Under the pieces are notes generated by a model. It ran no database searches. It had not been told where the DNA came from and was given only the letters and a program-made list of their open reading frames with translations. From positions 124,001 through 188,000 of the forward strand of contig JALNQF010000033.1 in NCBI GenBank assembly GCA_028456385.1: DNA of 64,000 nt. The letters run 5' to 3'. Made by a program: the position numbers and the translations under genes. The stretch comes from Ophiosphaerella korrae. Lineage: Eukaryota; Ascomycota; Dothideomycetes; Pleosporales; Phaeosphaeriaceae. This document shows positions 1 through 11,188 of this stretch, in pieces (position 1 is the stretch's first letter; every line of letters starts with the position of its first letter).

Positions 1-1519
1 AAATAGGAATTCTACGTTCAGTGCTATACATACCACCATGCTCCAGGTTTCCGCTGGGATGCTGGGGCTTATTTGCTTCAGTAAAGCAATAGGTGGAATC
101 GTTCCTTTTTCAAGAACCAGAATAGCTTTGATCACGCCTGCAACGCCAGCAGCAGCTTCTAGGTGGCCTATATTGGCTTTTGTAGCTCCGATATAGAGAG
201 GGTCGTCAGCACTTCGGATCTTACTGAAGACTTGGTGAATGGCATCAGCTTCGATAGCATCCCCAGCGCTCGTACCAGTTCCATGTGCCTCAAAATATCT
301 TGTTTCGGCGAGGTCTAGACTATTATTTAGATAAGCACTACGAATGAGATTTGCTTGTGCTTCAACGCTTGGCTTGGTAATGGATGCAGTTTGACCGTCG
401 TGATTTGTTGAAGTCCCTCGGATAACTGCTCGAATGGTGTCGTCATCCTGCAACGCATCCACAACACGTTTCAATATGAGAACGGCAAATCCTTCGCCTT
501 TAGCATATCCATTAGCGCCAGCATCAAAAGACTGACACCGGCTGTCCGGTGACAGAAAATTGAAATTCGATAGTGGGATAACGCTTGCTGTAGGGTCAAG
601 GTATAGCCCAGAGCCACCAACCAAACTCTGTACCGGGACTAGTTAGAAATAAATTTCAGTATCAATTTTGATTCTTACCATTGATGACTCTTTGCGCCGC
701 AAACTATCACAAGCAAGGTGAAGCGCAACAAGGCTACTCGAGCAGGCAGTTTCGATTGTAAGACAGGGTCCTTTAAGATCGTAAAACCAGCTGAGGCGAT
801 TGGACATCATGGCCGTTGAGTTCCCGATTGCTCGATACTTTGTTTGTATTTCTTCGTCGGCACCGAACAACTTTTCGTACTCGCCACTAATGTGACCCAT
901 ATACACGGAGGTATTTGAGCCTTGTGCTTTTGCAATTGAGATCCCAGCTGTCACGGCATCAGTGTTGAATACTACATAGAAAGTGACAAAAAAAGCGACA
1001 GTTGAAATAAATGTACAGACTGAGAGTTACAGAGATAGCGATCTATGTTACACTCATTCCATACATATTTAGCAGAGGATTTCTGACTCTAGAAAAAATT
1101 GTAGACTTATCGGCGCTGACTAGCAACTACATACCATTATCAAATGCTCTGTACGATGTTTCTAGAAGGCCTCGTAGCTCAGGATCCATGCATTCAGCCT
1201 CAGCGGCACTCATTGAAAAGAACGGGGCGTCGAAGAGAGCAACGTTCTCCTTCAGAAAATGACCTCCTTGACACGGTATCTTCAAACGCCAGTTAGTAGA
1301 TGCCTTCCAAATGAATGGTTTACATACCGTGTCTAGGCGAGAGCTATCTGAACTGTAATAGCCGCTCACATTGAATCTATCCGAGGGCACTTCTGTCATT
1401 GCGGACCTTCCTTCTACAACCATCCTCCAAAAGCCTTCATAAGAATCAGCATCTTGCGGGAAACGAAGTGAGAATCCGACAACAGCAATTGCATGGTTGA
1501 TATCAAGCGAGGTCTCCAT
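1..1519 (-). CDS. Highly reducing type I polyketide synthase, N-terminal ketosynthase part (runs off left edge)
   Basis: Iterative PKS that condenses malonyl units onto a growing chain; only the beta-ketoacyl synthase (KS) domain lies here. Exons on the minus strand are 1328-1519, 1135-1279, 679-947 and 1 (or 34)-627, joined in phase by GT-AG introns; a further GTATGT donor sits at 33. The start METSLDINHA is followed at once by the KS opening AVVGFSLRFPQDA. All three KS catalytic residues are visible: Cys near residue 181 in TACSSSL, His near 317 in EAHGTGT and His near 357 in ANIGHLEAAAG. The KS begins about ten residues from the start with no SAT domain, which is the highly reducing architecture and not the non-reducing one. 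Seen: the intact KS. Inferred: the AT, DH, MT, ER, KR and ACP domains lie outside the window. The product is unknown. Confidence 0.93.
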
Positions 1520-2422
1520 TATACAGATTTGTATGTCGTCAAAAACTGTTTGGTTGCCGGTACTGGCACGATTCAAGTATGAGAAAATCGAGGCCTGCAG
1601 GTTCAAGAGGCATAATATAGTAGCCAATTACAACTTTCGAGGGTTCTACGCCCTTATACCGCAAGCTTAGGAATATCCTAGCTTAGAACTGACTATATCC
1701 AATTAGGCAGCCTATTTCGCAAGGACCTGATATTCCGGGTGACGTCAAGATAGAGCACCACAGCCGCGTACATTTTGGATAGCTCCAAACATCGGAAAGA
1801 ATCTATTTCGTCGCTTATTGGCCATTGTATCGCTCGTGGGGTATCGCCTCTTTCACAAATACTACTAAGAACTGTCAATGACTCGATGGCACTTCAATAT
1901 AAGTGGGCGCTACAGCGTTAAGATTCATGTGCATTGGAGCTTTACGCCCTGCAAGGGTAGCCCCGAGCCAATGGCAAACTCCCCAGCTTTGTAAACTATG
2001 AAGTGGTCTTGATATATCATATGATAGAACTTACACGCTGTCACTAGGCATGATTTCGCATACCGGTACCCGTCACTAAAAACAAGCTAAGCAGCGCCAC
2101 ATATTAAATGACAGGCGCTCAATTTATCCGACTTGCTTTAACGGCCCGCACCTTGGCACTCGCTCCAAAAGTAGCAAAAGGATTCATCGCGATACGCGCT
2201 GTACCATGTTCACATAAACATGTTGCTCTCGGTCTCCGAAGAGGTCCATGTAGATATAGCCGCTCCTAGTTTGAAAATGCCGGATGGTGCCTAATTGTCG
2301 GGCCAGCGAGGCTGAATCGCCTTTCCCATGGGGGGAGCTGCGGTCACATCAGCGCCTAAGAAACAGTATTGATATATCCCATTTCCCATCCTTCCTCGCA
2401 TCTAAACAGCAAACAAAAAAAA
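1520..2422. other. Divergent intergenic region between the PKS and the SAT4-like gene
   Basis: About 900 bases upstream of both the PKS (minus) and the membrane-protein gene (plus), so it should hold both promoters. No convincing coding region, repeat or recognisable operator was seen. Confidence 0.5.
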
Positions 2423-3695
2423 ATGAGGCCCCTTCTGCGCAATGGTCAATACAACTTTGATGCATGCATCGCTACCGCTTCGCTGGCGACGGCTGCGGTT
2501 GTGTTGAGATTTGTGGTACGCAGGAGCATGAAGCAGGTCATAACATTATCCGAGTGGCTCTGTCTCTTGTCACTTGTGTTTTTCTATGCGTATTGCGGCG
2601 CTATGATATATTGTAAGTTCTTCGGAGCTGCTTTCCTACCCATATCACTTACCGGAATCCATAGACATTATTCACCTATCACCAAATGGAAATGGAAATT
2701 TCGATACCCATCAGATTGCGAGCCTTTTAGAGCTCGTTCCGTTGCTCAGAGTTCGTATAGTATGCGCATAAGCTTGGGAAACAGCTGCTGACAACCGCTA
2801 GATACTGTTCATTAGTGAGATGTTCTTCAGCTGCGGTATAACAACAATCAAAATCAGTATTCTCTGCTTTTATCACACCATATTTTCAATCAGCACCACT
2901 TTCCGTCGAACGGTGTATGCATCTGGTGCATTGTGTCTCATATGGCTCATCGTCGTTATATTTGTTGTAACGTTTCAATGTTCGCCCATTTCCGCCTTCT
3001 GGGAACAAATATCTTCACCTCTTTATTGCAAAGCCTCGGCAACGGTCTTGCTGGGGTATGAAGTGTCGAATCTAATCATTGATGTTATCATACTGCTTTT
3101 GCCAATCTTGATGGTCCGCACCCTTCAACTGCCAGCGTGGCGAAAGGCATCAGTTGCTGGTATCTTCCTTCTAGGCGGGTTGTAGGTATTCCCTAATTTG
3201 ATCGTGGGGTACAAGTACTAAGATTTTCAGCGTCTGCGTGGCCAGCATAATTCGCATAACATGTATCTGGAGGCCTCCCAATACTACAACTAATCGTTAG
3301 TTAATCGAGCAAATCCCCGTTCTATGGAGAGAGCTGACAGTGAATTAGTCCACTTGCCGACGACCATCATGTGGTCAACCATCCAAATTGGGACTGGTAT
3401 TATATGCGCATGTCTTCCTACGTATGGGCCCCTTCTAAAATCGGAGCTTGTTCAGCGCACAATCTCGCGGCTGCTCAGTTCATTCCGCTCCGAGAAACAG
3501 TCTTCTGGCTCCTTTGACTCGAAGCAAAAGGAAGCTCCAGTGCGTGAGAATCAGAGGATTGATCCTTGGCAGCATATCGAAGAGGGTCGTTACGCGGCTC
3601 CAATGAGCACTACTAGCAGTCGGCCCAGTGACATCGAGCTAGACCCAATGTCGTCGCAGAAAAACCTAGCCGTTGACGTAAAGCATATGGTTTGA
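2423..3695 (+). CDS. SAT4/PTH11-like seven-transmembrane fungal 'rhodopsin domain' protein
   Basis: Integral plasma-membrane protein of the fungal SAT4 (rhodopsin-domain) family, a group that includes PTH11-type putative G-protein-coupled receptors; ligand unknown. Exons are 2423-2612, 2665-2750, 2802-3181, 3231-3262 and 3310-3695, all joining in phase. Several hydrophobic helices are clear, with family hallmarks: the ISEMFFSCGITTIKISIL helix, FQCSPISAFWE before the second extracellular loop, GGFVCVASIIRI, and ICACLPTYGPLL at the last helix. The cytoplasmic tail is polar and Ser-rich. The fourth intron (3263-3309) is the only choice that keeps the frame and skips an in-frame TAG. Next to a PKS such genes are common, but a role in the cluster is inference. 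Confidence 0.8.
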
Positions 3696-4629
3696 GATTG
3701 TATGTGCCCAAAAATAGAAACATGTTGGTTTGTTTTCCGGGGCTTGTATTGTACAGTTTGGTCAATTGGCAGCCCAGTTTGTTTCTCATTGAAGTACTGT
3801 ATAGTTAGATATCATATTGGACGAAATATTTCAATGTGTGCGACCAAGTCCTGTATATTCCTAATTTCGGTTGAATCTTTACTTGATCCAATATGAAACC
3901 TTCTGGATAGCTTCGAAAGGTGGAGGAGCTGGTCTTGGGGGCCATTTGTTGGGTGGGCAAACTTACCCACCTTTGCCCCACAAAACCCCACTGTCAGGCA
4001 TAGGGTGCCACCTGTTTGCCACTCCAAGACTGTTTTACCCCGGAAGCCAGGCGTGCCATACTATACTAGCCCCCCCCCCACAAAGGGCTGTGCAGCCTTG
4101 GTCCCCGATGTTGAAAGCCGAGACAGGGACTCCCAGTAGGAAACAATCCAATTGCACTGGAGATCAATCCAAAAAGATCTACACACACCCCCGCCGCGGT
4201 GATTTGGGTTCCTAAACACATAGGAAGGTGCAGTAGATAATGCCTACTAGATTTGGACCTTGTCAGCTAATTACCCCCTCAGGCGTCCAACGAAACGGTC
4301 AGGGATTAAGAAGTGCCGCATGTTGGAATTGATCATGACACGATCCGTGGCACAGCGTCTGCACCTTTCCACGCCCTATCCGCTCGGGAACGCTTTGTGA
4401 CAGATATTCCACAATACATGGAGGTGAAGTATTCCCCTCTGTCGGGTCTGCTTTACTACAACAGCCTTTAATCGAAGCTGCGCCGCGCAGGTGAGGAGGG
4501 CAATCTCCTGTGTTATTTCACCAACATACACATCGTCCCATTGCGACTTGCATTTTCTCTAGTAGAGCTTCACGATCGTCTTATTTACTAGATTTTCACA
4601 ATTCATCGTTGTGTCCAGCGTCCTATCAA
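3696..4629. other. Intergenic region with a 10-base C tract
   Basis: Contains C10 at 4070-4079 and the promoter of the following hydrolase. No supported gene. Confidence 0.5.
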
Positions 4630-5733
4630 ATGGCACCTATATGGTCTTATCAGCCCTTCAAGGGCGTTGTCATAGCTTTGCTCGTATCACTATCTCCCCT
4701 CTACTTCTCTATCCTCACACTCTACTACATCCCTGCACGGTTCCGGCCCCACCCAGATTGGTCGCTTCATACCTCCCTAGGTCGGACTTTCTATATGCTC
4801 CTCTTCAAATATTCAACTCTAATTCGAATGGCTCCGGACTACGCCAAGCCTTCTGCTGCTTTGGGGAAGCGCTTTGTTCTAGTCAAACCTTCCTCGCCCG
4901 CAAACTATACCGGGATTCTTGACCATCCAACGGTTAAGCCCGTTCCATTCGGTGCAATCTGGTTCCCTCAGGTGCCAAGTACCCAAGATCTAAAGTCAAA
5001 GAAAGTTGTGTTGCACTTGCCAGGCGGCGCATACGTCATCGCCTCCCCGCCAGCTCAGACAGGCCAATTTCCTTCGTCCATTTACAGCAGTGAATTGGAT
5101 GCCTTTACATTCTTTGCACAATATCGCGTTGCTGCTACCCCAGACCAACGTTTCCCAGCTGCTATACAAGATGCTGTGACTTTCTATTCCTACCTTCTGG
5201 AGCTCGGCATCCCCGCAAACAACATCATAATTTCGGGGGACTCAGCTGGTGGCAATCTAGTGATTGCCTTGCTTAGATATATCGAAGATTACAAAGGACT
5301 CCTACCACGGCCGTTAGGGGCTATTGCGTGGTCACCGTGGGTCAATGTAACACCCGAGGCAGTATCAGCCTGCCGCAGGAGTGCCAACTACAGCACCGAC
5401 TTAGTCCCGTGGAAGATACTTGAATGGGGCTTGGAAGCGTACCCCCCAACTTCTACAGAGGCCTCTGAAAGCAGCCAAAAATACGTATCCCCAGCTCAGT
5501 ATCCTTTCGTGACTGGTACGCCATTGGTTGTGCAGGCTGGTGACGTCGAAGTCCTTCACAAGGATATCCAGTCCTTCGCGAGAGACATGGCCAATGAAAA
5601 GGGTAGCAAGGTAAGGTATGTAGAGACAAAAGGAACGCCTCATGATTTGATACTTTGTGGACGCATTCTAGGATTAGGACAAGAAACCAAAAATGTTGTG
5701 CAAACAGCCTACAACTTCTTTAAGAGTTGTTAG
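4630..5733 (+). CDS. Alpha/beta-hydrolase-3 fold esterase/lipase (HSL-like), membrane-anchored
   Basis: Intronless, 367 residues from the ATG at 4630 (MAPIWSYQPF), chosen over an upstream in-frame ATG at 4510 because the family-like hydrophobic start begins here. An N-terminal hydrophobic segment (about residues 10-35) suggests a membrane anchor. The hormone-sensitive-lipase-like layout follows: oxyanion-hole motif HLPGGAYV near residue 130, nucleophile Ser in GDSAGGNL near 205, and a catalytic His in GTPHDLI near 337. The likely Asp lies in QAGDVEVLHKD. It hydrolyses an ester or short acyl substrate that cannot be named from sequence. It lies downstream of the PKS border, so trimming or release of a polyketide is possible but only inference. 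Confidence 0.82.
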   Translation: MAPIWSYQPFKGVVIALLVSLSPLYFSILTLYYIPARFRPHPDWSLHTSLGRTFYMLLFKYSTLIRMAPDYAKPSAALGKRFVLVKPSSPANYTGILDHPTVKPVPFGAIWFPQVPSTQDLKSKKVVLHLPGGAYVIASPPAQTGQFPSSIYSSELDAFTFFAQYRVAATPDQRFPAAIQDAVTFYSYLLELGIPANNIIISGDSAGGNLVIALLRYIEDYKGLLPRPLGAIAWSPWVNVTPEAVSACRRSANYSTDLVPWKILEWGLEAYPPTSTEASESSQKYVSPAQYPFVTGTPLVVQAGDVEVLHKDIQSFARDMANEKGSKVRYVETKGTPHDLILCGRILGLGQETKNVVQTAYNFFKSC

Positions 5734-6642
5734 TTGATAGCCTTTCTCCGAGATAGATTATCGAGAGGTACAACAGCACAGACGCCTAGGGTGCAGAGGC
5801 TATGCACGTGTGGTCTCAAGGATTAGGTTGTTAGGACATTATATCGATAGTATGTTATAAATTGAATGGAGTAGGCGTTCCAGTCTTGCTTGAGGGTACC
5901 ACAGACCGAGGAGGCACTAACGCTGGTAAGACTTCCTACGCTTGATATTATAGAGTATCTAGTGCGACAAGCTATCAATATTAGGCGCGAAGTTAACAGA
6001 CACTCTATGGCCTTGCGATACATTATCTTCCGTAACGTGGCCTCAGAACGAGAATGATTTCAGCTACATAAAATATTCTCGTACAGCTAAACAAGTTTTC
6101 CCTGGCCTTTAATCTAAATTTTACTTGACAAGCATCCGAAACCACCTGAAAGCTCTTCCAAGGTAAAAATTCCAGACCTCCTTCGCAAACATGATTACGC
6201 GCGTGCCCACAACCATAGTCGAGGTGATAAAGATTGGCCGTAACTTACCTCCGTCCCAACTGACATAATCTGAGCGCTCTAGCCTTGTGGGACAGGCAAG
6301 GACGCAGTAATTACAGCAAGGTAGAGAAAGGCAAGGCTCGTCAGCTACTGCAAACATCGCCATTCCGGTTGAAAGGGTCGTCCAAAGCCCATAATCATAG
6401 CAGAGCCACAGGGTCTTTAAAGTTTATAGGATTACCGTGAAAAGTACAGTAAGTATTCAAATAGTGCTTCAATTCACGATAACGCCTTTAGTTTTATACG
6501 TAACATGCTTTGTATTCCTCTACATATGCAGAGTGCTCCCACGACTACCTTTTTCTTGGCCTTGTTGTGGGACAGGACCAATCATCTGGTCCGATGCCTT
6601 TGCTACACCGATACCCTTCGCGCTCCCATGACCCCACCTCGT
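5734..6642. other. Intergenic region, no supported gene
   Basis: Short open frames on both strands show no family features. A GC-poor minus-strand frame at 6121-6363 could be a decayed exon but cannot be placed. Confidence 0.45.
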
Positions 6643-7146
6643 TTATCTATCCTGCCATAACTGTCTGTTCTTTCGGCGGAATCCTGTTCTCGGAACCATG
6701 TGCCTAAGAGGACTTCCGGATAACGACACACACGCACGCCCAACTTGATACCGCCAGTGTGGTACTCCAGCTGGCACTTTCTGACGCCAGTGCACATCTG
6801 GGCACCGTACCTGCGTAAATTGGGAGGAGAGTTTGCCCGTTTCAGAATCAGAGGGTGTTTGTAATGTCATCAACATTGCTGAGATCTTTGCTTTTTTATC
6901 TTTCTTCTCTTTGGATAGCAGCTCGATTAATGCTAGTCGCTTCTTGCATAGCTCGAGGCTAGAGGGGTCGAGGCGTGGGTTTCGGCGGCGAAGCCTGAGT
7001 TTGCCGCTTGTTGGTATGCGGGGGTTTGTGAGGTATTTACTTGATTGCGAGCTCTTTACGCTTGCTTGCTTGTTATTTGACTGGCGTCGCGCAACCTTGT
7101 AGTTGTGCTTGAGGGTGCGCCGGCAGAGGGTAGACACTGAGGCCAT
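6643..7146 (-). CDS. Hypothetical basic small protein (possibly spliced)
   Basis: Open frame of 167 codons starting MASVSTLCRRT. The first 110 residues are strongly basic with an RLRRRNPRLDP patch and a Lys-rich predicted helix (LALIELLSKEKKDKKAK). A basic, Ser/Thr-rich start of this kind could be a mitochondrial presequence, but I recognise no family. A GTACGG donor-like site after SSQFTQ suggests the real protein may be spliced and end differently; the Trp/Cys/Gly-rich remainder looks less like coding sequence. It lies convergent to nothing and upstream of the DUF1308 gene. Low confidence. Confidence 0.35.
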   Translation of the reverse strand: MASVSTLCRRTLKHNYKVARRQSNNKQASVKSSQSSKYLTNPRIPTSGKLRLRRRNPRLDPSSLELCKKRLALIELLSKEKKDKKAKISAMLMTLQTPSDSETGKLSSQFTQVRCPDVHWRQKVPAGVPHWRYQVGRACVSLSGSPLRHMVPRTGFRRKNRQLWQDR

Positions 7147-7558
7147 GTCGGAAAGTTGGAGAAGTGGATGCTAAGCCTTGAGATAGTGGCTAGATGGGCA
7201 GCGTTCTTCAAGTTTTGTGGAAGAGTACTGGATAGTGAGGTCTGTAGCGGTGGAGTTGTAAGGATTGGCGAGACATAGGGACTGAATGATGAGTAAAGAA
7301 TAATAGAAAACGAAGATAGCTTTCTGTTGTGACCAGAAAAACCATGCACAGAAAAGTAAATGTGCATTCAGTGAAAGTGAATACGTGATACCATCGTCTG
7401 ATTGGGTGGACAGTGAGTCACGTATTGGTCAACGCTCTTTATCTACTTGACTCAAACGGTAGCTTCCCCTACGACTAAGAGCTACTGACAACTGCTTTGC
7501 GATGACTAATGTTTCGCAATCTTGCAAAAGTAATGCAGAAGTTTACGGTGAGTATTTG

Positions 7559-9082
7559 CTACGCAGAAGGACCCTTTCTCCGCCCATGTTTTGCAATCAA
7601 ACTTCTACTCTCTCCGCAGAGCCAAATATGTGGACCCTCTTCCCCATCCTCCAACCCGACCTCATTGATGATCGTTTCAATTTGTCGTGCCCGCACCCTA
7701 TTCGCACTCAAAGTGGTGAGGCGCTCAGCCCACCCATACAAGAAGATCGAACTATTAAGCGCGCCTAACTCGACGGCAAGTTTAGTGGCTACTGCTGGCA
7801 GCTTATTGAGAATGGCATCCATATCGCTTGGAACAACTTGTATGGGCAGCTGGAAGTCTTCAGGGAGAACGTGATCGGACATTGATTTCCACTTCGATAG
7901 AAGCTCGTGTGGTGGTTTGCCTTCGAAGTCCCCTTGTGCAAGGAGTAAATTGGCTCTAATCTTTTCTGTATCCGTAGCTAAGGTATCGACAATCACATTC
8001 ATTTGCTCGGCGGCATCTTGGGTGGTTATCATGCGATGGAACGAAATAGCTGGATATAGGTTGGTTGGCAGTAACTTTTCCTCTGCCTCTTCTTTGATCT
8101 GCGCGCATACTTCGCCAGGATACCAGTCTAGGACCGGGCAATCACGGTGTGAAATATCAGAGACGAGCGCAAGAAGGATCGTACAATCGATGTTGAGCGT
8201 GTCGGAGAGCGCGCGAGAACGGTCGATGAGAAGCTTCGGCAGGGCTTCTTCGAGCGAAGGAGTAGGCGGAATATCATTTGCACACTGTACCAAGGCTCCT
8301 GTGGCGCGTATTTTGTTGAGAATATTGTCAATTTCTTTGGTCTTGCCAGCGACGATACGACTAAGTACAAAGCGCACCTTGGGTGGTCGACCGCGTACCG
8401 GATTCGCTCGGGCAGCCCTGGCAAGCTGACGTGCATTCTTGACAATGTCAACTTGATCTTCGTCATCGCCATCGTCATCACCATCTTCGATATTCAGCTG
8501 TGCATCGGGCATGTCATCGTCCGAATCGGAGTCGTTCATCCAGCCAAGTTTCGCTAAGTCAAAAAGGAGTCGTTTCTCAGAGAGGGTGGAAACTCGCAGC
8601 CACTCTCCACCCTGGTCTGCGACGATGTCTGCTAATGCATTTGATTTCCATTTCGCTACGCTTCCTTTACCCTTGGTCGCGTTCTTGCCGTGCTTATCCC
8701 AGGAGAAATACTTTCGAAAAGCTTGCAGGCCAGATGAGCGTTTCGCAGCACTCCACAAGGCCTCGTAGTAAAGTAGGTTTGACGAGACGATAAAGTGTCG
8801 AGCCTTTTCTTCGTCGACATTCGCACCTGCAATCTTTTTGAGAAAAGCGAGTTCATTCTTAAAATCGTTTCGAAGATTGCGGTACTCGACTGGATGTTGA
8901 ACGCGGGTCTGCTTTTGCTTGTTTAGGACAGCTGCAACATAGGTCTCTACCTCATCGTGTAGGGTAACACAACGATTGATGAGATCCTCAATAGTAGTCT
9001 TCAAATCAGCAGCGCTGTTTACGCTTGTTGCATCGGTTTCGAGGTCTAGGTTGCTAAGATCTGTGGATATTGATTCTGTCAT
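7559..9082 (-). CDS. DUF1308 family protein (UPF0415/C7orf25-like)
   Basis: Single-exon gene, 507 residues. The N-terminal half is helical and charged with an acidic low-complexity linker (Asp-rich, about residues 188-212). The C-terminal half carries the conserved core of the eukaryotic DUF1308 family: RFVLSRIVAGKTKEIDNIL followed by LNIDCTILLALVSDISH, a PIN-like beta-strand pattern with conserved Asp. The family's molecular role is not established. The start MTESISTDLS follows a stop-free but short leader and is the first ATG. The gene is intact and has unbiased codon use, in line with a conserved cellular gene. The extreme C terminus may differ if a short final exon exists. Confidence 0.78.
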   Translation of the reverse strand: MTESISTDLSNLDLETDATSVNSAADLKTTIEDLINRCVTLHDEVETYVAAVLNKQKQTRVQHPVEYRNLRNDFKNELAFLKKIAGANVDEEKARHFIVSSNLLYYEALWSAAKRSSGLQAFRKYFSWDKHGKNATKGKGSVAKWKSNALADIVADQGGEWLRVSTLSEKRLLFDLAKLGWMNDSDSDDDMPDAQLNIEDGDDDGDDEDQVDIVKNARQLARAARANPVRGRPPKVRFVLSRIVAGKTKEIDNILNKIRATGALVQCANDIPPTPSLEEALPKLLIDRSRALSDTLNIDCTILLALVSDISHRDCPVLDWYPGEVCAQIKEEAEEKLLPTNLYPAISFHRMITTQDAAEQMNVIVDTLATDTEKIRANLLLAQGDFEGKPPHELLSKWKSMSDHVLPEDFQLPIQVVPSDMDAILNKLPAVATKLAVELGALNSSIFLYGWAERLTTLSANRVRARQIETIINEVGLEDGEEGPHIWLCGESRSLIAKHGRRKGPSA

Positions 9083-9558
9083 TCTGAGAAATAAATTCCT
9101 ATCTCTTCAATGTAATTGATCAGGTTGGATTGACAGATTGTTTTGAAGCCATGGATTTCCACGCCGTATAACTATTTCCGGCACAAGATTGTGTATTTGA
9201 ACTCAAGAGCAGTTATTTGCCCACCCGTAATATGAAAATGGCTTTCGAATCGTTGCCTGTTGCCTCGCTTAAGGAAGTAGGAGCTATGAGTCAATTGAGT
9301 TGATTTGGCGGACACGGGCGACGCTTTGGGAAGGGTTACTTCTGAGTTTTCGACTTTGCTTCTATGCTGAGAACATCGGATCCATCTCAGGTCCAATCGC
9401 TACGACCCGATTGATGCCAGGGTAGAAGCATGGTATCACTTTCAAAATGTAGCTAGATAGGTGATAGATGACCGGGCCGACAATTCCCCGCTGTCCAGGA
9501 CCCCACCAAAAGTTGCCCGCCGTTCCATGTACCGATTGAGACAGAACAAGCACTCACG
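9083..9558. other. Divergent promoter region between the DUF1308 gene and SRP9
   Basis: Separates two divergently transcribed conserved genes and so should carry both promoters. No gene or repeat seen. Confidence 0.5.
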
Positions 9559-10133
9559 ATGCCATACTTCAAGACAAGCGCAGAATGGTACGAGCAGTCT
9601 TCGCTGCTGCTCAAGGCCAGACCAACCACGGTAACCAGCGACACACACCAACCAGCGCACGTGACTTGACCTAACGAGGCATGTAGACACGCATAACCTC
9701 CAAATACACAACCCTAAAGCCGTCACCCTCCAAAATCCGGAAGCGCAAAGCATATTCTGCAAAACAGCCCGCAAAACCCGCTGGCACCGCGCGTGCATCC
9801 TCGCCACCGCCACAACCCCAAAGTCCAGAAGACCCCACAACCACATTCACACTCAAGACATATGATCCAGAGTCAGGGACATGTTTACAGTACGAGACAA
9901 ACAAAGCTGCCGAAGTTGGGCGGCTAATTGGAAATCTGGGGAGGTTAGGCAGAGGAATGGCGGCCCTTCCTGAGATACTTGAAGATGCGAGCGCGCCAGC
10001 TGGAGACAGCCTATCAGCACCAAATGTTGATGAAAGTGGTGACGTAAAAACGGGAGGCTTGCTACCTGACCAAAAGGCCGGTGCAAACGCAGGTACGGGA
10101 GGAGGGAAGAAGAAAAAGAAGGGCAAGAAATGA
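9559..10133 (+). CDS. SRP21: Signal recognition particle SRP9/SRP21 subunit
   Basis: Two exons, 9559-9630 and 9687-10133, joined after codon 24 by a 56-bp intron, giving 172 residues. The N terminus MPYFKTSAEWYEQSSLLL and the spliced junction RPTT/TRITSKYTTLKP match the SRP9 RNA-binding fold. The second half, YDPESGTCLQYETNKAAEV followed by GRLIGNLGRLGRG, matches the family's C-terminal strand and helix. The protein ends in a Lys-rich tail (GGGKKKKKGKK), as in fungal SRP21. It would bind the Alu end of SRP RNA and help slow translation during targeting to the ER. A low-complexity Pro/Ala insert (about residues 40-75) lengthens it relative to animal SRP9, which is usual in fungi. Confidence 0.88.
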
Positions 10134-10413
10134 AGTGCGGCTCGACTGCGTATCATTATCAACAATTGGCCTCGAGAAAGTCGTCGCTTCATCAATTTTC
10201 GACAATAGCCATGGGTTAAAGAGCCTAGGCCCTGCCGGTACCGCAAGGCCTGGGTATCACTGGTACTTCACCTAGCGGCACACGTCATAATACTTGCAAG
10301 CATGGCTAATTGACATATATTTGACAAAGTATAAATATCTAAGATTCACAAGCCAGCTTGATCTCAGGTTGATCTACAAAGTTTTGACTAAGTCTATTCA
10401 TTGGAACTCATGT

Positions 10414-10635
10414 TCACGATTTTTTCTCATCAAGCTTCTTTTCTTGGCCATTGTCAACAACAACCCATTCGTTCTTGTCTCCACTGTCCTTGACAGCTAC
10501 CACATCCCGCTCCTTCTCCGTAACTACCTCCCAACCCTCTTGGCGATCGTGACTAGGCTCGTTAACTTGGATTTTAGCCTTATTGGCGCGCTGGATGAAG
10601 TCATCGAGCTGTCGTGAAGTTGGGTCGGACGACAT
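10414..10635 (-). CDS. Small charged hypothetical protein (73 aa)
   Basis: Compact frame with a good start context (CAACATGTCG). The protein is hydrophilic: MSSDPTSRQLDDFIQRANKA, then an acidic/basic middle with GWEVV and EWVVVDNG repeats of Trp-Val-Val, and a Lys-rich end. No signal peptide or membrane segment. The repeated hydrophobic WEVV/WVVV patches in an otherwise charged sequence suggest a real peptide, but I recognise no family. It converges on SRP21 (280-bp gap). Confidence 0.5.
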   Translation of the reverse strand: MSSDPTSRQLDDFIQRANKAKIQVNEPSHDRQEGWEVVTEKERDVVAVKDSGDKNEWVVVDNGQEKKLDEKKS

Positions 10636-11188
10636 GTTGATGGTTAAACTTGTGGAGTTTTTGTTTGAGAGATTACTGTCCTTAGGCTGTAGAAGTTGTT
10701 GTTGGTAACCTCTGGAGCTGAGTGAGGGCGATGCTTTGGTAGAAAATGAAACAAAGTTTAGGTTTTATACTCTCGAAGTATAGGGAGCAAGAATTATGAC
10801 TGACCAAGTCCCGTGAAGTGTCATGTCATATTTGGCTGACTCATTGCAATGCTCCTTCACACTGCACTTGAGAAATCACTCGTGTGAATGAACTGACAAT
10901 ACCACGACTCATCAAGTATTTTTGTGCATCTACAATGATATGAGTTTCGTTGCAGTTGGACGAATAATAAATTGGTTGGTCTGCCTTGAGGCTCCGAACG
11001 GTCCATTTGCAAACTGCGTAGAGCCAGGAAAGTCGATGTGTGAGCGAGTGCTGCGCCACTCAAATCGGATGTCAGCGACAAACAGGCATCAATTGAGACA
11101 GAGCCCTTCGTTCAACCACGCCGTTGAACCACTTCTCTACATAACGATCTTCAGGGCGCACTAATAAATCAAGCCATTTATACGATGT
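10636..11188. other. Intergenic region, no supported gene
   Basis: Holds the promoter of the 73-aa gene (minus) and of the F-box relic (plus). Short overlapping frames here look random. Confidence 0.45.

Noticed and set aside
5823..6363. Minus-strand short frames that could be exons of a membrane protein
   Set aside because: No start context, splice pair or family motif; composition is like random A+T-rich sequence.
7917..8793. Plus-strand frames opposite the DUF1308 gene
   Set aside because: Arg/Ser-rich shadow translation of a real minus-strand exon.
9442..10246. Long minus-strand frames opposite SRP21, one with a Pro/Phe-rich hydrophobic stretch
   Set aside because: They are the complement of the SRP21 exons; the plus strand has clear SRP9-fold motifs and a clean intron.
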